Source of the DNA: Halalkalibacillus halophilus DSM 18494
Lineage (GTDB): Bacteria > Bacillota > Bacilli > Bacillales > Alkalibacillaceae
Assembly: GCF_000423105.1 (NCBI RefSeq)
Contig: NZ_AUHI01000008.1
Coordinates: forward strand, 62,001-126,000
Reading direction: 5' to 3'
Length of the DNA stretch: 64,000 nt
Below are positions 17,375-25,821 of this stretch, piece by piece (the stretch's first letter is position 1; every line of letters begins with the position of its first letter). Position numbers and translations under genes: made by a program. The notes under the pieces are model-generated. The model saw nothing but the letters and a program-made list of their open reading frames with translations, was not told the origin of the DNA and did no database searches.

Positions 17375-18817
17375 TTAAAAACTTTCTTCTTTTAATTTTG
17401 CCTGCTTTTTCTCAGGTGGATGATGAATCGCTTGACCTGTTAAAGCTTCAACTGCTTCAAGTAGGCCTTCATTAATACTCGGGTGCGCAAATAACGGAAA
17501 CCTTATATCTTCCACTTTAGCTGCCATTTCAAGCAATTGGACGAAGGTAGTCGATAGCTCCACCGCACCTTCTCCAATCATATGAATCCCAAGAATAATC
17601 TCCGTGTTTGCTTCACTTATTACTTTAATAGTTCCATCCGTTTTGCCAGTTAGTTTGGCATAGCCATTGGCGTTTAAATGGAACTGACCAACCAAATAGT
17701 TGAGTTCGTTTTCTTTCGCCTCTTGTTCCGTTAACCCCACGAATGCGACAGGTGGATCGGTGTGAATGATCGTTGGTAAAAATGTTAAGTCTACCTCTAC
17801 CTTCTGGCGTGCAATAGCTTCTGCAGCTACTTTTCCTTGTTTGATCGCTTTAACAGCAAGCGACGGACCTTCTGTAACATCACCGACTGCATATATATTT
17901 GATACTGTTGATTTCATCGTAGGATCAACAACGATGAGACCCGTTTCTGCTTGCTCCACTCCAAACCTTTTGATGCCTAGTGAATTCAGGTTTGGTTTTG
18001 GGGTTCCACTCGTAAATAAGTATGTCCCTTCAACCGAATGCTCCTTACCCTTTTGATCAGTAAGTCGCACAGTCACACCTTCCTCCGCTTCTTCAACGGA
18101 TTGGAGTGAGGCTTGTTGAATCACTTTAATCTTTTTCTTTTTAAAAGCTCGCTTAAGTTCCTTTTCAACTGCTTGATCTAGATTAAGCTCCTCATCTTGA
18201 ATTAGGGTTACCTTCGAACCAAAAGATTGATAGGTTGAAGCCATTTCCAAAGCAATATAATCATGACCGTAAATTAAAAGATGGTCAGGGACTTCTTTTA
18301 AATCAAACAGTTCATGCGATAAAAGAATTCGGTGACGCGCTTTTGAAAACCCTTCTGGCAAAACAGCAGTGCTCCCCGTTGCGATGATTGCGTGTTTAAA
18401 AATATACGTATCGAACTGATGACCATACTCCACACCGATTCGATTTTCCTTAGTAAACGTTGCTTTCCCCTGGAGCACCTCGATTTCATTCGCCTGACAC
18501 AGGGATTCGACCCCTTTTCGAAGTTGCTCGGTGATCTTCGTTTTATAGGTCAGTAATTTATCTAAGTCTAACTCGGGTTCGTTCATCCCTATCCCTATTT
18601 CTTGCATATGGGGTACTTCAGAGATTTTCTTACCTGTATGCGTCCAAATTTTAGAAGGAATACAGCCACGATTTAAACAAATACCACCTAAATCACCTTC
18701 TTCAACTAGGGTGACTTGTAAGCCGAGTTGAGCGGCACGAATCGCTGCTGTGTATCCGCCTGGCCCTCCACCTATGATGATGAGGTCACGTTCTTGTGTG
18801 ATTTCTCCAACAACCAT
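17375..18817 (-). CDS. lpdA: Dihydrolipoyl dehydrogenase (E3)
   Basis: A 480-residue FAD/NAD disulfide oxidoreductase. The FAD GxGxxG motif is GGGPGGYTAAIRAAQLG, the redox disulfide is GGICLNRGCIPSK, and the C-terminal His-Glu pair is in HPSINEGLLEA. It reoxidises dihydrolipoamide on E2 with NAD. It is the fourth gene of the E1a-E1b-E2-E3 order, with its ATG one base after the E2 stop. The second Rossmann motif reads YGHDYIALEMA rather than GxGxxG, a departure that may alter nucleotide affinity. A separate housekeeping E3 is expected elsewhere. Confidence 0.93.
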   Translation of the reverse strand: MVVGEITQERDLIIIGGGPGGYTAAIRAAQLGLQVTLVEEGDLGGICLNRGCIPSKIWTHTGKKISEVPHMQEIGIGMNEPELDLDKLLTYKTKITEQLRKGVESLCQANEIEVLQGKATFTKENRIGVEYGHQFDTYIFKHAIIATGSTAVLPEGFSKARHRILLSHELFDLKEVPDHLLIYGHDYIALEMASTYQSFGSKVTLIQDEELNLDQAVEKELKRAFKKKKIKVIQQASLQSVEEAEEGVTVRLTDQKGKEHSVEGTYLFTSGTPKPNLNSLGIKRFGVEQAETGLIVVDPTMKSTVSNIYAVGDVTEGPSLAVKAIKQGKVAAEAIARQKVEVDLTFLPTIIHTDPPVAFVGLTEQEAKENELNYLVGQFHLNANGYAKLTGKTDGTIKVISEANTEIILGIHMIGEGAVELSTTFVQLLEMAAKVEDIRFPLFAHPSINEGLLEAVEALTGQAIHHPPEKKQAKLKEESF

Positions 18818-20032
18818 TTATATCATCTCCAGCATGAGTTTGCTCGGATGCTCGATGAAACTAGCTAAGCGATTTGTAAAAGCTACAGCTGTTGCTCCGT
18901 CAGCCACACGATGATCGAACGACATCGATAAATTCATCATATACCCAATAGCGAATTCGTCATTATCCGTTACAATAGGGACTTTTCGGGTCTTATGAAA
19001 AGCAATCAAGGCTGTTTCTGGATAGTTAATAATCGGTGTCGCCCCTGTGCTACCTAATGGCCCGACATTGCTGACAGTGAAGGTCCCGTTTTGTAGATCA
19101 GCATGTGCAAGTTTTCCTTCTTTGGCTTTCTGCGTAAGCTCTTTTATCTCATCATGTAGCTGTTGAATCGATTTTTGGTCCGCATGATGTATAACCGGAA
19201 CGATCAACCCGTCTTCTGTATCTGATGCCATACCGATATGGTACTCTCTTTTCAATATGATTTTTTCGTTTTCCTCATCTAATTCAGCATTGAATACTGG
19301 GAAGTCTTTTAACGCGATGGTGAGTGCTTTAACTAGGAAGGAAGGGACTGAGACAGATACTCCTGAGGCTTTCAGTTCCTCACGAAGCTCGACTACTCGC
19401 GTCATATTGATTTCATCAAAATGGGTCACATGTGGAATCGTGTAGATGGATTTCGTCATTTTTTCAGCGATCTTTTTTCGTATACCTCTAAACGGAATCT
19501 CATCTGGTTGGATTGTATCGGGTTGTGTTCTTGGTTTCGTTTCTGTCGCTGGTTCTGATGGTGTTTGTTCTCCGTTGATAAATTGGTAAACGTCTTCTTC
19601 TGACACCCGACCTGATGGATCTGAGGGGCGGACATTTTCGATATCAATTCCGTGATCACGGGCAATTTTCCTCGTATATGGTGTCGCTAACACACGGTTG
19701 AGGGTAGTTTGCATGCGAGTTGGTTGCATGTTCTGCTTACTAGCTTTAGCCGGTATAGTTTCTTCTGATGGTTCCGGATCCGCTGCTTGCTTCGTTCCTT
19801 CTCCTTCTAAATATAAAAGAGTCGTTCCAACTTGTACGGTTTCACCAACAGGAACGACAATCTCTTTAATCGTACCTGCGCCAGGTGATGGAAGTTCAGC
19901 GACCATTTTGTCTGTTTGTACTTCCACTAGAGGTTGGTCGGTTTGAACGTGATCGCCTTCTTTCACGTAATAATGGGCGATTTCTCCTTCTGTCATCCCT
20001 TCTCCGATATCGTGTAGTTTCACTTCTAGCAT
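18818..20032 (-). CDS. 2-oxoacid dehydrogenase E2, dihydrolipoyl acyltransferase
   Basis: 404 residues: one N-terminal lipoyl domain with the lipoylated lysine in VQTDKMVAEL, a Pro/Thr-rich linker, a peripheral-subunit-binding domain (TPYTRKIARDHGIDIENV), and the catalytic domain ending in SFDHRVADGA (active-site His). It transfers the acyl group from E1 to CoA. Sequence alone does not give the acyl specificity; branched-chain acyl or phenylacetyl are both possible. The neighbours (a phenylalanine-type dehydrogenase upstream and Paa genes next door) favour phenylacetyl-CoA as the product. Confidence 0.92.
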   Translation of the reverse strand: MLEVKLHDIGEGMTEGEIAHYYVKEGDHVQTDQPLVEVQTDKMVAELPSPGAGTIKEIVVPVGETVQVGTTLLYLEGEGTKQAADPEPSEETIPAKASKQNMQPTRMQTTLNRVLATPYTRKIARDHGIDIENVRPSDPSGRVSEEDVYQFINGEQTPSEPATETKPRTQPDTIQPDEIPFRGIRKKIAEKMTKSIYTIPHVTHFDEINMTRVVELREELKASGVSVSVPSFLVKALTIALKDFPVFNAELDEENEKIILKREYHIGMASDTEDGLIVPVIHHADQKSIQQLHDEIKELTQKAKEGKLAHADLQNGTFTVSNVGPLGSTGATPIINYPETALIAFHKTRKVPIVTDNDEFAIGYMMNLSMSFDHRVADGATAVAFTNRLASFIEHPSKLMLEMI

Positions 20033-20044
20033 AGAAATCCCCCC

Positions 20045-21064
20045 TTAGAAATGAACCACTTTTTCAATACTTTGTAAGATTCGTTTCGGTGACGGCAAAT
20101 AATGTTCTTCTAACGCAAAGAATGGTACCGGCACGTCAAAACCTGTCACGCGTTCGATTGGCGCTCGTAAGTATAAAAAGGATGTATCATTAATCACAGA
20201 TAAGATATCGTTCCCAAGTCCACCAGTACCATGTGCTTCATGAACGATTACAGCACGACCGGTTTTTTGAACAGATTCTGCGATTAAGTCACGATCAAGT
20301 GGATAAAGTGTTTTCAAATCAAGCACTTCACAGCTCATTCCTCGTTCTTCAGCTTGTTTCGCAGCTTGCATCGCTACGGGTACCATCGCTCCCCAAGCAA
20401 TGATCGTTACGTCTGTTCCTTCTTGAATTTTTTCCCCTTTTCCGATTTCAACTGTGTATTTACCTGTTGGGACCTCTTCTCGTTGCGCGCGATAACTACG
20501 CATCGGTTCCATGAAAATAACTGGGTCGGGATCTTCAATTGCGGCGATTAATAACCCTTTTGCATCATAAGGAGTTGCTGGACAAACAACTTTTATTCCA
20601 GGCATATGTGTGAATATTGTCTCTGCACTATCTGAATGGATTTCTGGTGCTCGAATCCCTGCTCCATACGGGGTACGAATGACCATTGGCACGGAAAATC
20701 TCCCCATTGTTTTCATCCGCAGACGCGACACATGGGTCATGATTTGGTCGTAAGCTGGGTAAACAAATCCCATAAACTGCATTTCTACAACCGGCTTAAA
20801 TCCATTTACCGCAAGACCGACGGCAGTCCCGACGATCCCTGCTTCAGATAATGGGGTGTCAACAACGCGATCTTCGCCAAATAGTTCTTGAAGACCCTCT
20901 GTCGCACGGAAAACTCCCCCGTTTTTTCCGATATCTTCCCCGAGTAAAAGGGTCGTGTCATCTATTTCAAGCATCGTTTTCATCGCATCGCTCACTGCCT
21001 GAACCATTGTCAATTGGTGAGTAGTTTGCTTTTGTTCGCTTTGCTTTTCCATTTTTACGTTCAT
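20045..21064 (-). CDS. 2-oxoacid dehydrogenase E1 component, beta subunit
   Basis: 339 residues of the transketolase-pyrimidine type: LLGEDIGKNGGVFRATEGL, RVVDTPLSEAGIVGTAVGLA, and EMQFMGFVYPAYDQI are diagnostic for E1-beta. Together with E1-alpha it binds thiamine diphosphate and decarboxylates a 2-oxo acid. It starts 3 bp after the alpha subunit stop, consistent with equimolar synthesis. GGGAGGG precedes the ATG. The substrate is inferred from context only. Confidence 0.93.
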   Translation of the reverse strand: MNVKMEKQSEQKQTTHQLTMVQAVSDAMKTMLEIDDTTLLLGEDIGKNGGVFRATEGLQELFGEDRVVDTPLSEAGIVGTAVGLAVNGFKPVVEMQFMGFVYPAYDQIMTHVSRLRMKTMGRFSVPMVIRTPYGAGIRAPEIHSDSAETIFTHMPGIKVVCPATPYDAKGLLIAAIEDPDPVIFMEPMRSYRAQREEVPTGKYTVEIGKGEKIQEGTDVTIIAWGAMVPVAMQAAKQAEERGMSCEVLDLKTLYPLDRDLIAESVQKTGRAVIVHEAHGTGGLGNDILSVINDTSFLYLRAPIERVTGFDVPVPFFALEEHYLPSPKRILQSIEKVVHF

Positions 21065-21067
21065 AGG

Positions 21068-22123
21068 TTATTCCCTCCCGATCAAATCAAGGTAGGATTC
21101 TTTTTGTTCCACTAATTGTGAAGGCGGGTTCGTAAATACATGATCAAATAAGTCTTCTGGCTTGGCAGGTGGATATTCTTCCATTGCTTCAAGGGCAGAT
21201 TCAACTTCTTGCGTAAGCTCTGCTTCCATTTTGGCTATCCACGTTTCATCCCAGAAGTCGTTATTTTTCATATAGTTTTCTAAGCGTTCAATTGGATGAA
21301 CGACATTGTCACCTTGGCCAACTGGTCGGTATTTTGATGGGTCATCGGCTGTGGTATGTGCGCCTGTGCGCCATGTCACAGCTTCAATTAACGACGGCCC
21401 TTCACCTGCCCTTGCCCGTTCGACCGCTTTTTTCGTTTCAAAATAGACAGCGAACACATCGTTCCCATCAATTCGTACACTTGGTATGTCATATGCTAAC
21501 CCTTTTTGAGCGATTGTTTTTGAATGCATTTGTTTTTCGATTGGAACAGAAATCGCATATCCGTTATTTTGGTTAAATAGAATCGTCGGGGTTTGAAAGA
21601 CACTCGCGAAATTTAATCCTTCGTGAAAATCCCCTTCCGACGTTGCCCCATCTCCAAAATAAGCTATAGCTATATTTTTTGTTCCTTTTCTTTTTTCTGC
21701 CCAAGCAGCTCCGACAGCGTGCGGAATTTGTGTCGCAATTGGCACCGCAGCTGGGAAAATATTTTTACCTTCAGGTGGTACACATCCTTCCGCCCGACCA
21801 TTCCAGTAGAGGAATGTGCGTGTCATTTCGGAACCAAATGTCAACATGGCACCGTGGTCCCGGTAAGTTGGAAACAACCAATCATCTGTATCAAGCGCTA
21901 AAGCACTTCCAACCTGCGACGCTTCTTGCCCTTCAAATGGAGGGTAAGTCCCAATCCGGCCTTGGCGCTGAAGGCTAATCGCTTTTCTATCAAACAAGCG
22001 AATGCGGCTCATATGGTAGTAGAGTTTTTTTACGAGATCTTCGTCTATGTCATTTGCATAACTTGAATCTATTAGATTACCTTGATCATCCATAATCTTT
22101 TTCATCGGAAAATGTTCTTCCAT
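21068..22123 (-). CDS. 2-oxoacid dehydrogenase E1 component, alpha subunit
   Basis: 351 residues with the thiamine-diphosphate motif starting at GDGATSEGDFHEG and ending NQNNGYAIS. The segment GTYPPFEGQEASQVGSA and the phosphorylation-loop region RTGAHTTADDPSKYR place it with the PdhA-like E1-alpha proteins of Gram-positive bacteria, rather than with BkdAA of the classical branched-chain complex, as far as I can judge by eye. It follows the dehydrogenase gene by 21 bp. In this setting phenylpyruvate is a good candidate substrate, but pyruvate or branched 2-oxo acids are not excluded. Confidence 0.92.
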   Translation of the reverse strand: MEEHFPMKKIMDDQGNLIDSSYANDIDEDLVKKLYYHMSRIRLFDRKAISLQRQGRIGTYPPFEGQEASQVGSALALDTDDWLFPTYRDHGAMLTFGSEMTRTFLYWNGRAEGCVPPEGKNIFPAAVPIATQIPHAVGAAWAEKRKGTKNIAIAYFGDGATSEGDFHEGLNFASVFQTPTILFNQNNGYAISVPIEKQMHSKTIAQKGLAYDIPSVRIDGNDVFAVYFETKKAVERARAGEGPSLIEAVTWRTGAHTTADDPSKYRPVGQGDNVVHPIERLENYMKNNDFWDETWIAKMEAELTQEVESALEAMEEYPPAKPEDLFDHVFTNPPSQLVEQKESYLDLIGRE

Positions 22124-22144
22124 ATTTGTCCCCCCACACCTTTT

Positions 22145-23293
22145 TTATCGTATGCTCCATTTCGGGCTAATAGTACGCGTGTAAAAACTGTTTCGTTTTT
22201 CTCTTGCTTCCATTAACTTTTCACAGAACTGATTGGCTGCTTCGACTGTCGAGACTTCATTTCTTTCAGCCGTTTTATAAACTTCAACTAATGTGTTATA
22301 GATTTCTTTCGTTTTTGCTAGGACGCGAGCCTTATTGGTGCCATAAAGTTCATCGGTCACTTGAATTAACCCACCTGAATTAATGATGTAGTCAGGGGCG
22401 TATAGAATGCCTCTTTTTGCTAACTCAGCTCCGTGCTCTTCTTTTAACAATTGGTTGTTGGCAGAACCTGCGATTGCTTTAAACTGGAACTGCTCGATCG
22501 TCGCATCATTAATAATCCCACCTAGTGCACAAGGAATGAAGATATCTGCTTGTTGGTGATAGATATCATTTAAGTCAACAATATGAAGGCTGCCTGATGA
22601 TTTCATCGCGTGTTCTTGTAGGCTATCCACATTGTCTTGAACAATATCGGAAATATAAATGGTAGCACCTTCTTCCAGTAAGCGAACGGCTACTTTGAAC
22701 CCGACTTTACCAAGCCCTTGAATCGCATAGGTTACAGGCTGTAATTCTTCGTGACCGAAAAGCATTCTGATTGTAGCCTTAAGACCGTAAATAACACCTT
22801 CTGCAGTAGGAATCGAGGAATCACCGCCACCGCCATATTCTTCAGGAAGGCCGACAATATGATTCGTTTCCTTCATGGCATGAACGAAATCTTCAATGGT
22901 CGTTCCCATGTCCGTCCCTGTGTAAAAACGCCCGTGTAAAGACTCCACATACTGACCAAAGGCACGAAACAATTCTGGTGTTTTTTCCGTTTGTGGATCT
23001 CCTATAATTACTGCTTTGCCCCCACCAAAATCAACATCTGCGGCTGCGCACTTGTAACTCATTCCTTTAGACAGGCGCAAAGCATCTTCTAATGCCGCAT
23101 CAAAATCTTCATAAGGTTGCATCCGACATCCACCAATTGCCGGCCCGAGTTTCGTACTATGTATTGCAATAATGGCTTTTAGATTGGTAGAAGGGTCATT
23201 ACAGAAAACGACTTGCTCGTGTTCTGCCATTTTTTCGATTAAGGACAAATCTTTATTTTTATCTCCTGGGAATAATTGCGTTGCGAAGCTCAT
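22145..23293 (-). CDS. pdh: Amino acid dehydrogenase of the Leu/Phe/Val family, probably phenylalanine dehydrogenase
   Basis: 382 residues of the Glu/Leu/Phe/Val dehydrogenase family: GPAIGGCRM, the catalytic-lysine segment LRLSKGMSYKC, VDFGGGKAVI, and a Rossmann motif IQGLGKVG. Internal segments match what I recall of Thermoactinomyces and Bacillus phenylalanine dehydrogenases (GRFYTGTDMGT, EDFVHAMKET, GDSSIPTAEGV) and differ from leucine dehydrogenase, which has ITAEDVGT at the same place. It would deaminate L-Phe to phenylpyruvate with NAD. It is followed by the E1 genes and preceded by a thioesterase. Confidence 0.82.
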   Translation of the reverse strand: MSFATQLFPGDKNKDLSLIEKMAEHEQVVFCNDPSTNLKAIIAIHSTKLGPAIGGCRMQPYEDFDAALEDALRLSKGMSYKCAAADVDFGGGKAVIIGDPQTEKTPELFRAFGQYVESLHGRFYTGTDMGTTIEDFVHAMKETNHIVGLPEEYGGGGDSSIPTAEGVIYGLKATIRMLFGHEELQPVTYAIQGLGKVGFKVAVRLLEEGATIYISDIVQDNVDSLQEHAMKSSGSLHIVDLNDIYHQQADIFIPCALGGIINDATIEQFQFKAIAGSANNQLLKEEHGAELAKRGILYAPDYIINSGGLIQVTDELYGTNKARVLAKTKEIYNTLVEVYKTAERNEVSTVEAANQFCEKLMEAREKRNSFYTRTISPKWSIR

Positions 23294-23316
23294 AATAATC
23301 CTCCTGTATTAGGAAT

Positions 23317-23709
23317 TTATTTATTAGACACAACTTTCTTTTGAATCATTTCTTTAGGTAAAATCACTTGCTTGACTTCCCCTTTTCCAATTAATTGATC
23401 ATTGTGCCGAGCTTCTATTGTTGTGAGGACTAAATTATCGCGATGTTCTATGAGGGTTGCTGTGAGAGTAATAGTGGTTTGGTACGGGGCAGCGTCGATG
23501 TGTTTGACTTGGACAGCTGCACCCATCCCTTCTTCATCGTCTTCTAGAAAAGGGAGAATAATTTTACGTGATACCCATTCCATGTGGTACACCATGGCAA
23601 CTGTTGAGTAAACCGGGTGAACCACAACGTCTTCAAATCTAGCAAACATATCTTCTGTCACTTGTATTTGGATAGACTCTTGTCGACCAACTTCCATACC
23701 AGATTTCAT
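23317..23709 (-). CDS. Hotdog-fold acyl-CoA thioesterase, FlK-like
   Basis: About 130 residues resembling the fluoroacetyl-CoA thioesterase-like hotdog family: VVHPVYSTVAMVYHMEWVSRKI is highly characteristic, followed by AVQVKHIDAAPYQTTITLTATL. It would hydrolyse an acyl-CoA. As first gene of the operon it may release CoA from overloaded phenylacetyl-CoA or dead-end products, a role PaaI plays elsewhere; this is inference, since it is not the PaaI subfamily by motif. I chose the ATG at 23709 (AAGGTGA site) over the GTG at 23721. Confidence 0.75.
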   Translation of the reverse strand: MKSGMEVGRQESIQIQVTEDMFARFEDVVVHPVYSTVAMVYHMEWVSRKIILPFLEDDEEGMGAAVQVKHIDAAPYQTTITLTATLIEHRDNLVLTTIEARHNDQLIGKGEVKQVILPKEMIQKKVVSNK

Positions 23710-23734
23710 ATGATCGCTCACCTTCTAAACAGAA

Positions 23735-23749
23735 TTAAAGCGCTTTCAT
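23735..23749 (-). promoter_or_regulatory. cre-like CcpA operator
   Basis: On the minus strand ATGAAAGCGCTTTAA differs from the cre consensus (TGWAANCGNTNWCA) by one position. It lies between the promoter and the thioesterase start, a position where CcpA can block elongation. This suggests glucose repression of the whole aromatic-acid operon. Confidence 0.65.
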
Positions 23750-23786
23750 AAATATTTAAAATTTTATATGACATATTTATAACGCT

Positions 23787-23815
23787 ATTTTATCACTTCG
23801 TTATATTCTATTCAA
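23787..23815 (-). promoter_or_regulatory. Probable sigma-A promoter of the thioesterase-dehydrogenase-E1/E2/E3 operon
   Basis: Minus strand TTGAAT (23810-23815) and TAAAAT (23787-23792) with 17 bp between. No sigma-54 type -24/-12 element, such as drives bkd in Bacillus subtilis, is visible here. Confidence 0.6.
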
Positions 23816-23841
23816 TAAATTGTTAGAATAATTAATATTTT

Positions 23842-24816
23842 CTAATTACTATTTTTCTTAAGCGGTACATTTAGATTGTTCAGTTGTGATTTCATCTGCT
23901 CTGAAGCTTGAAATACCATACCTTCGATTAGCTCTTGTACGGTTGGAATATCTGTAATGAGACCTGCGACCTGCCCACTGTTTAAGAAACCATTTTCTAG
24001 ATCGCCTTCTAAAGCTCCCCTAGCATGGAGTTCTTCTGAAGTCATATTGCGGTAATTGTCTGGAGTAAGGCCTAGCTTTTCTAGGTCAGTAATTTTTTGG
24101 GCATAGGGTGTGTTCAGAATTCGTCTGATTTGGCCTACCGTTCGTCCGATAATAATCGTCCCAGTTCCATTTGCTTCTAGCAGTTTATGTTTATAATTTT
24201 CATGAAACGGCGCTTCCTGTGTCGCTATAAATCGCGTGCCCATTTGGACGCCACTTGCGCCTAACATGAGTGTTGCTGCAAGACCCTTTCCATCCCCAAT
24301 GCCTCCTGCTGCAAGGACTGGAATGTTTACATTTTGTACGATTTGCGGGATCAACGTGAATGTGGTGAGTTCTAGGTTCGAATTAATTCCTGCTGCCTCG
24401 TACCCTTCTGCAACAAGGAGATCCGCCCCCGCTTCTTCCGCCTTTTTTGCATGTTTAACCGAAGCGACAAGGGTCATCACTTTGATGCCGTGTGCCTGAA
24501 GGAGCGGGATATATGGTGCAGGATTGCCCGCAGATAAGGAGACGACAGGAACTTTGTGTTTGATCACTAGGTCGATTAAATCTTCTGAATGTGGTGATAC
24601 AGCGAGTGCGATGTTCACCGCAAAAGGTCGGTCTGTTAGTTCTTTTGTTTCTGTAATTATTTGTTCGACTTCTTCTGGCGTCATCGTTCCACATCCGATT
24701 GTTCCGAGACCGCCTGCGTTCGATACGGCGGATGTGAGCTGTGCATTACTGATGTTTCCCATCCCACCTTGAATGATTGGATATTGAATGTTTAGCATGT
24801 TGCATACCTGGTTCAT
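23842..24816 (-). CDS. Nitronate monooxygenase / NPD-family flavoprotein
   Basis: 324 residues of the FMN-dependent TIM-barrel family that includes nitronate monooxygenase and FabK: IQGGMGNISNAQLTSAVSNAGGLGTIG, VAEGYEAAG, NIPVLAAGGIGDGKG and GVQMGTRFIATQEAP. The short catalytic region around residue 130 fits the family. It may oxidise nitronates, or act on an enoyl thioester as FabK does. It lies between the two catabolic blocks, on their strand, preceded by AGGAGG. Its role in aromatic degradation is unknown, although homologues often accompany acyl-CoA degradation genes. Confidence 0.8.
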   Translation of the reverse strand: MNQVCNMLNIQYPIIQGGMGNISNAQLTSAVSNAGGLGTIGCGTMTPEEVEQIITETKELTDRPFAVNIALAVSPHSEDLIDLVIKHKVPVVSLSAGNPAPYIPLLQAHGIKVMTLVASVKHAKKAEEAGADLLVAEGYEAAGINSNLELTTFTLIPQIVQNVNIPVLAAGGIGDGKGLAATLMLGASGVQMGTRFIATQEAPFHENYKHKLLEANGTGTIIIGRTVGQIRRILNTPYAQKITDLEKLGLTPDNYRNMTSEELHARGALEGDLENGFLNSGQVAGLITDIPTVQELIEGMVFQASEQMKSQLNNLNVPLKKNSN

Positions 24817-24828
24817 TACCTGACCTCC

Positions 24829-25030
24829 TTATTTACATGGTGTGTTAAATTCCATCGTTGATATTGTCAAAGCGCTTAGAAGCGGAAGCTTGCCTAGGGG
24901 CTTGCACTCAACTAATTTTTCCTCCATTGTCATTCCGGAAAAATGGATTTTCGCGCTACGCTGATCCCTCAGGCGTCTCCGCTTCACGCTCTTCTCCTCT
25001 ATACAAATCAATAAAATAACAGGGCTGATT
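24829..25030. repeat. Structured GC-rich intergenic element, possible dispersed repeat
   Basis: A 200-bp gap inside the catabolic cluster, with composition unlike other intergenic DNA here. It holds short palindromes (AAGCGCTT, GCTTAGAAGC) and repeated GGCAAGC/GAAGCGG-type words at both ends. No credible gene is present; the frame that spans it has no ribosome binding site. The look matches dispersed extragenic repeats common in Bacillaceae. AAGCGCTTTGACA at 24866-24878 also resembles a weak cre site. Confidence 0.4.
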
Positions 25031-25035
25031 TTTTT

Positions 25036-25809
25036 CTACTTCCCTCTAAAATTCGGTTTGCGTTTTTCGGCAAATGCTTGCAACGCTTCTTGGCGGTCTT
25101 CTGTCGGAATCGTGATTTCATAGGCTTTTGCTTCGATGGCGAGCCCTGTTTGAAGATCAGTACTCATACCGCGGCTTATAGCGTATTTAGCTTGCCTGAC
25201 AGCTACGGGACCGTTTCCTAAAATTTCTCTCGCTAACCGCCCGCATGTTTCCATCAAGCTTTCTTTTTCAACGAATTTCAGTAAAATTCCAAGGTCAAAA
25301 GCTTCTTTTACTGAAAATTTCTTAGCGGTAAAAATGAGCTCCTTTGCCTTCATTTCACCTACAATTCGTGGTAGTCTCTGAGTTCCACCTGCGCCAGGAA
25401 TGATTGCCCAACTCGTTTCTGTAAGTCCTAACTGGGCCTCGTAAACAGCAATTTTAAAATCACAAGCCAGCATTAACTCAAATCCCCCACCGAAACAGTA
25501 CCCGTTAACAGCTGCGATTGTCGGCATCGGTAATTCTGCTAAGCTATTGGTCATGTCTTGAATGGCTTTCATGTTGCGCCTGACTTCAGATTCGTTTAAT
25601 GTTTTTCTTTCCTTCAAATCGGCACCCGCACTAAAGGCTTTCTCACCAGCTCCCGTCACTATTAAAACCTTCACCTCAGGATCTACATGAATGGCATGAA
25701 TCTGTGTCTGCAAATCGCACAGCATTTCGTAATTCATACTGTTCATCGCCGCTTCTCGGTTCAATGTCAAATAACCGATTCCGTTTTCTTTATGAAATAA
25801 CACCGTCAT
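25036..25809 (-). CDS. Enoyl-CoA hydratase/isomerase family protein (third crotonase; candidate oxepin-CoA hydrolase)
   Basis: 257 residues of the crotonase fold. The CoA-binding AFSAGADLKER and oxyanion hole FGGGFELMLACD are clear, and both catalytic glutamates are plausible (GYCFGGGFE and TSWAIIPGAGGTQRLPR). It is a third crotonase besides the PaaF- and PaaG-like proteins. Since no PaaZ hydratase domain is present, it could open the oxepin-CoA ring, as crotonase-type hydrolases are known to do in organisms with split PaaZ. Ordinary beta-oxidation is the alternative. Confidence 0.85.
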   Translation of the reverse strand: MTVLFHKENGIGYLTLNREAAMNSMNYEMLCDLQTQIHAIHVDPEVKVLIVTGAGEKAFSAGADLKERKTLNESEVRRNMKAIQDMTNSLAELPMPTIAAVNGYCFGGGFELMLACDFKIAVYEAQLGLTETSWAIIPGAGGTQRLPRIVGEMKAKELIFTAKKFSVKEAFDLGILLKFVEKESLMETCGRLAREILGNGPVAVRQAKYAISRGMSTDLQTGLAIEAKAYEITIPTEDRQEALQAFAEKRKPNFRGK

Positions 25810-25821
25810 CTTCCTGACCCC

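Noticed and set aside
17375..22123. Calling the E1/E2/E3 genes the branched-chain (bkd) complex
   Set aside because: No ptb, buk or leucine dehydrogenase neighbours, no sigma-54 element, and E1-alpha looks PdhA-like. I kept a general name and a context-based guess.
24829..25011. 60-codon minus-strand frame between the third crotonase and the nitronate monooxygenase
   Set aside because: No start signal, basic random-looking sequence; the DNA is better explained as a structured repeat.
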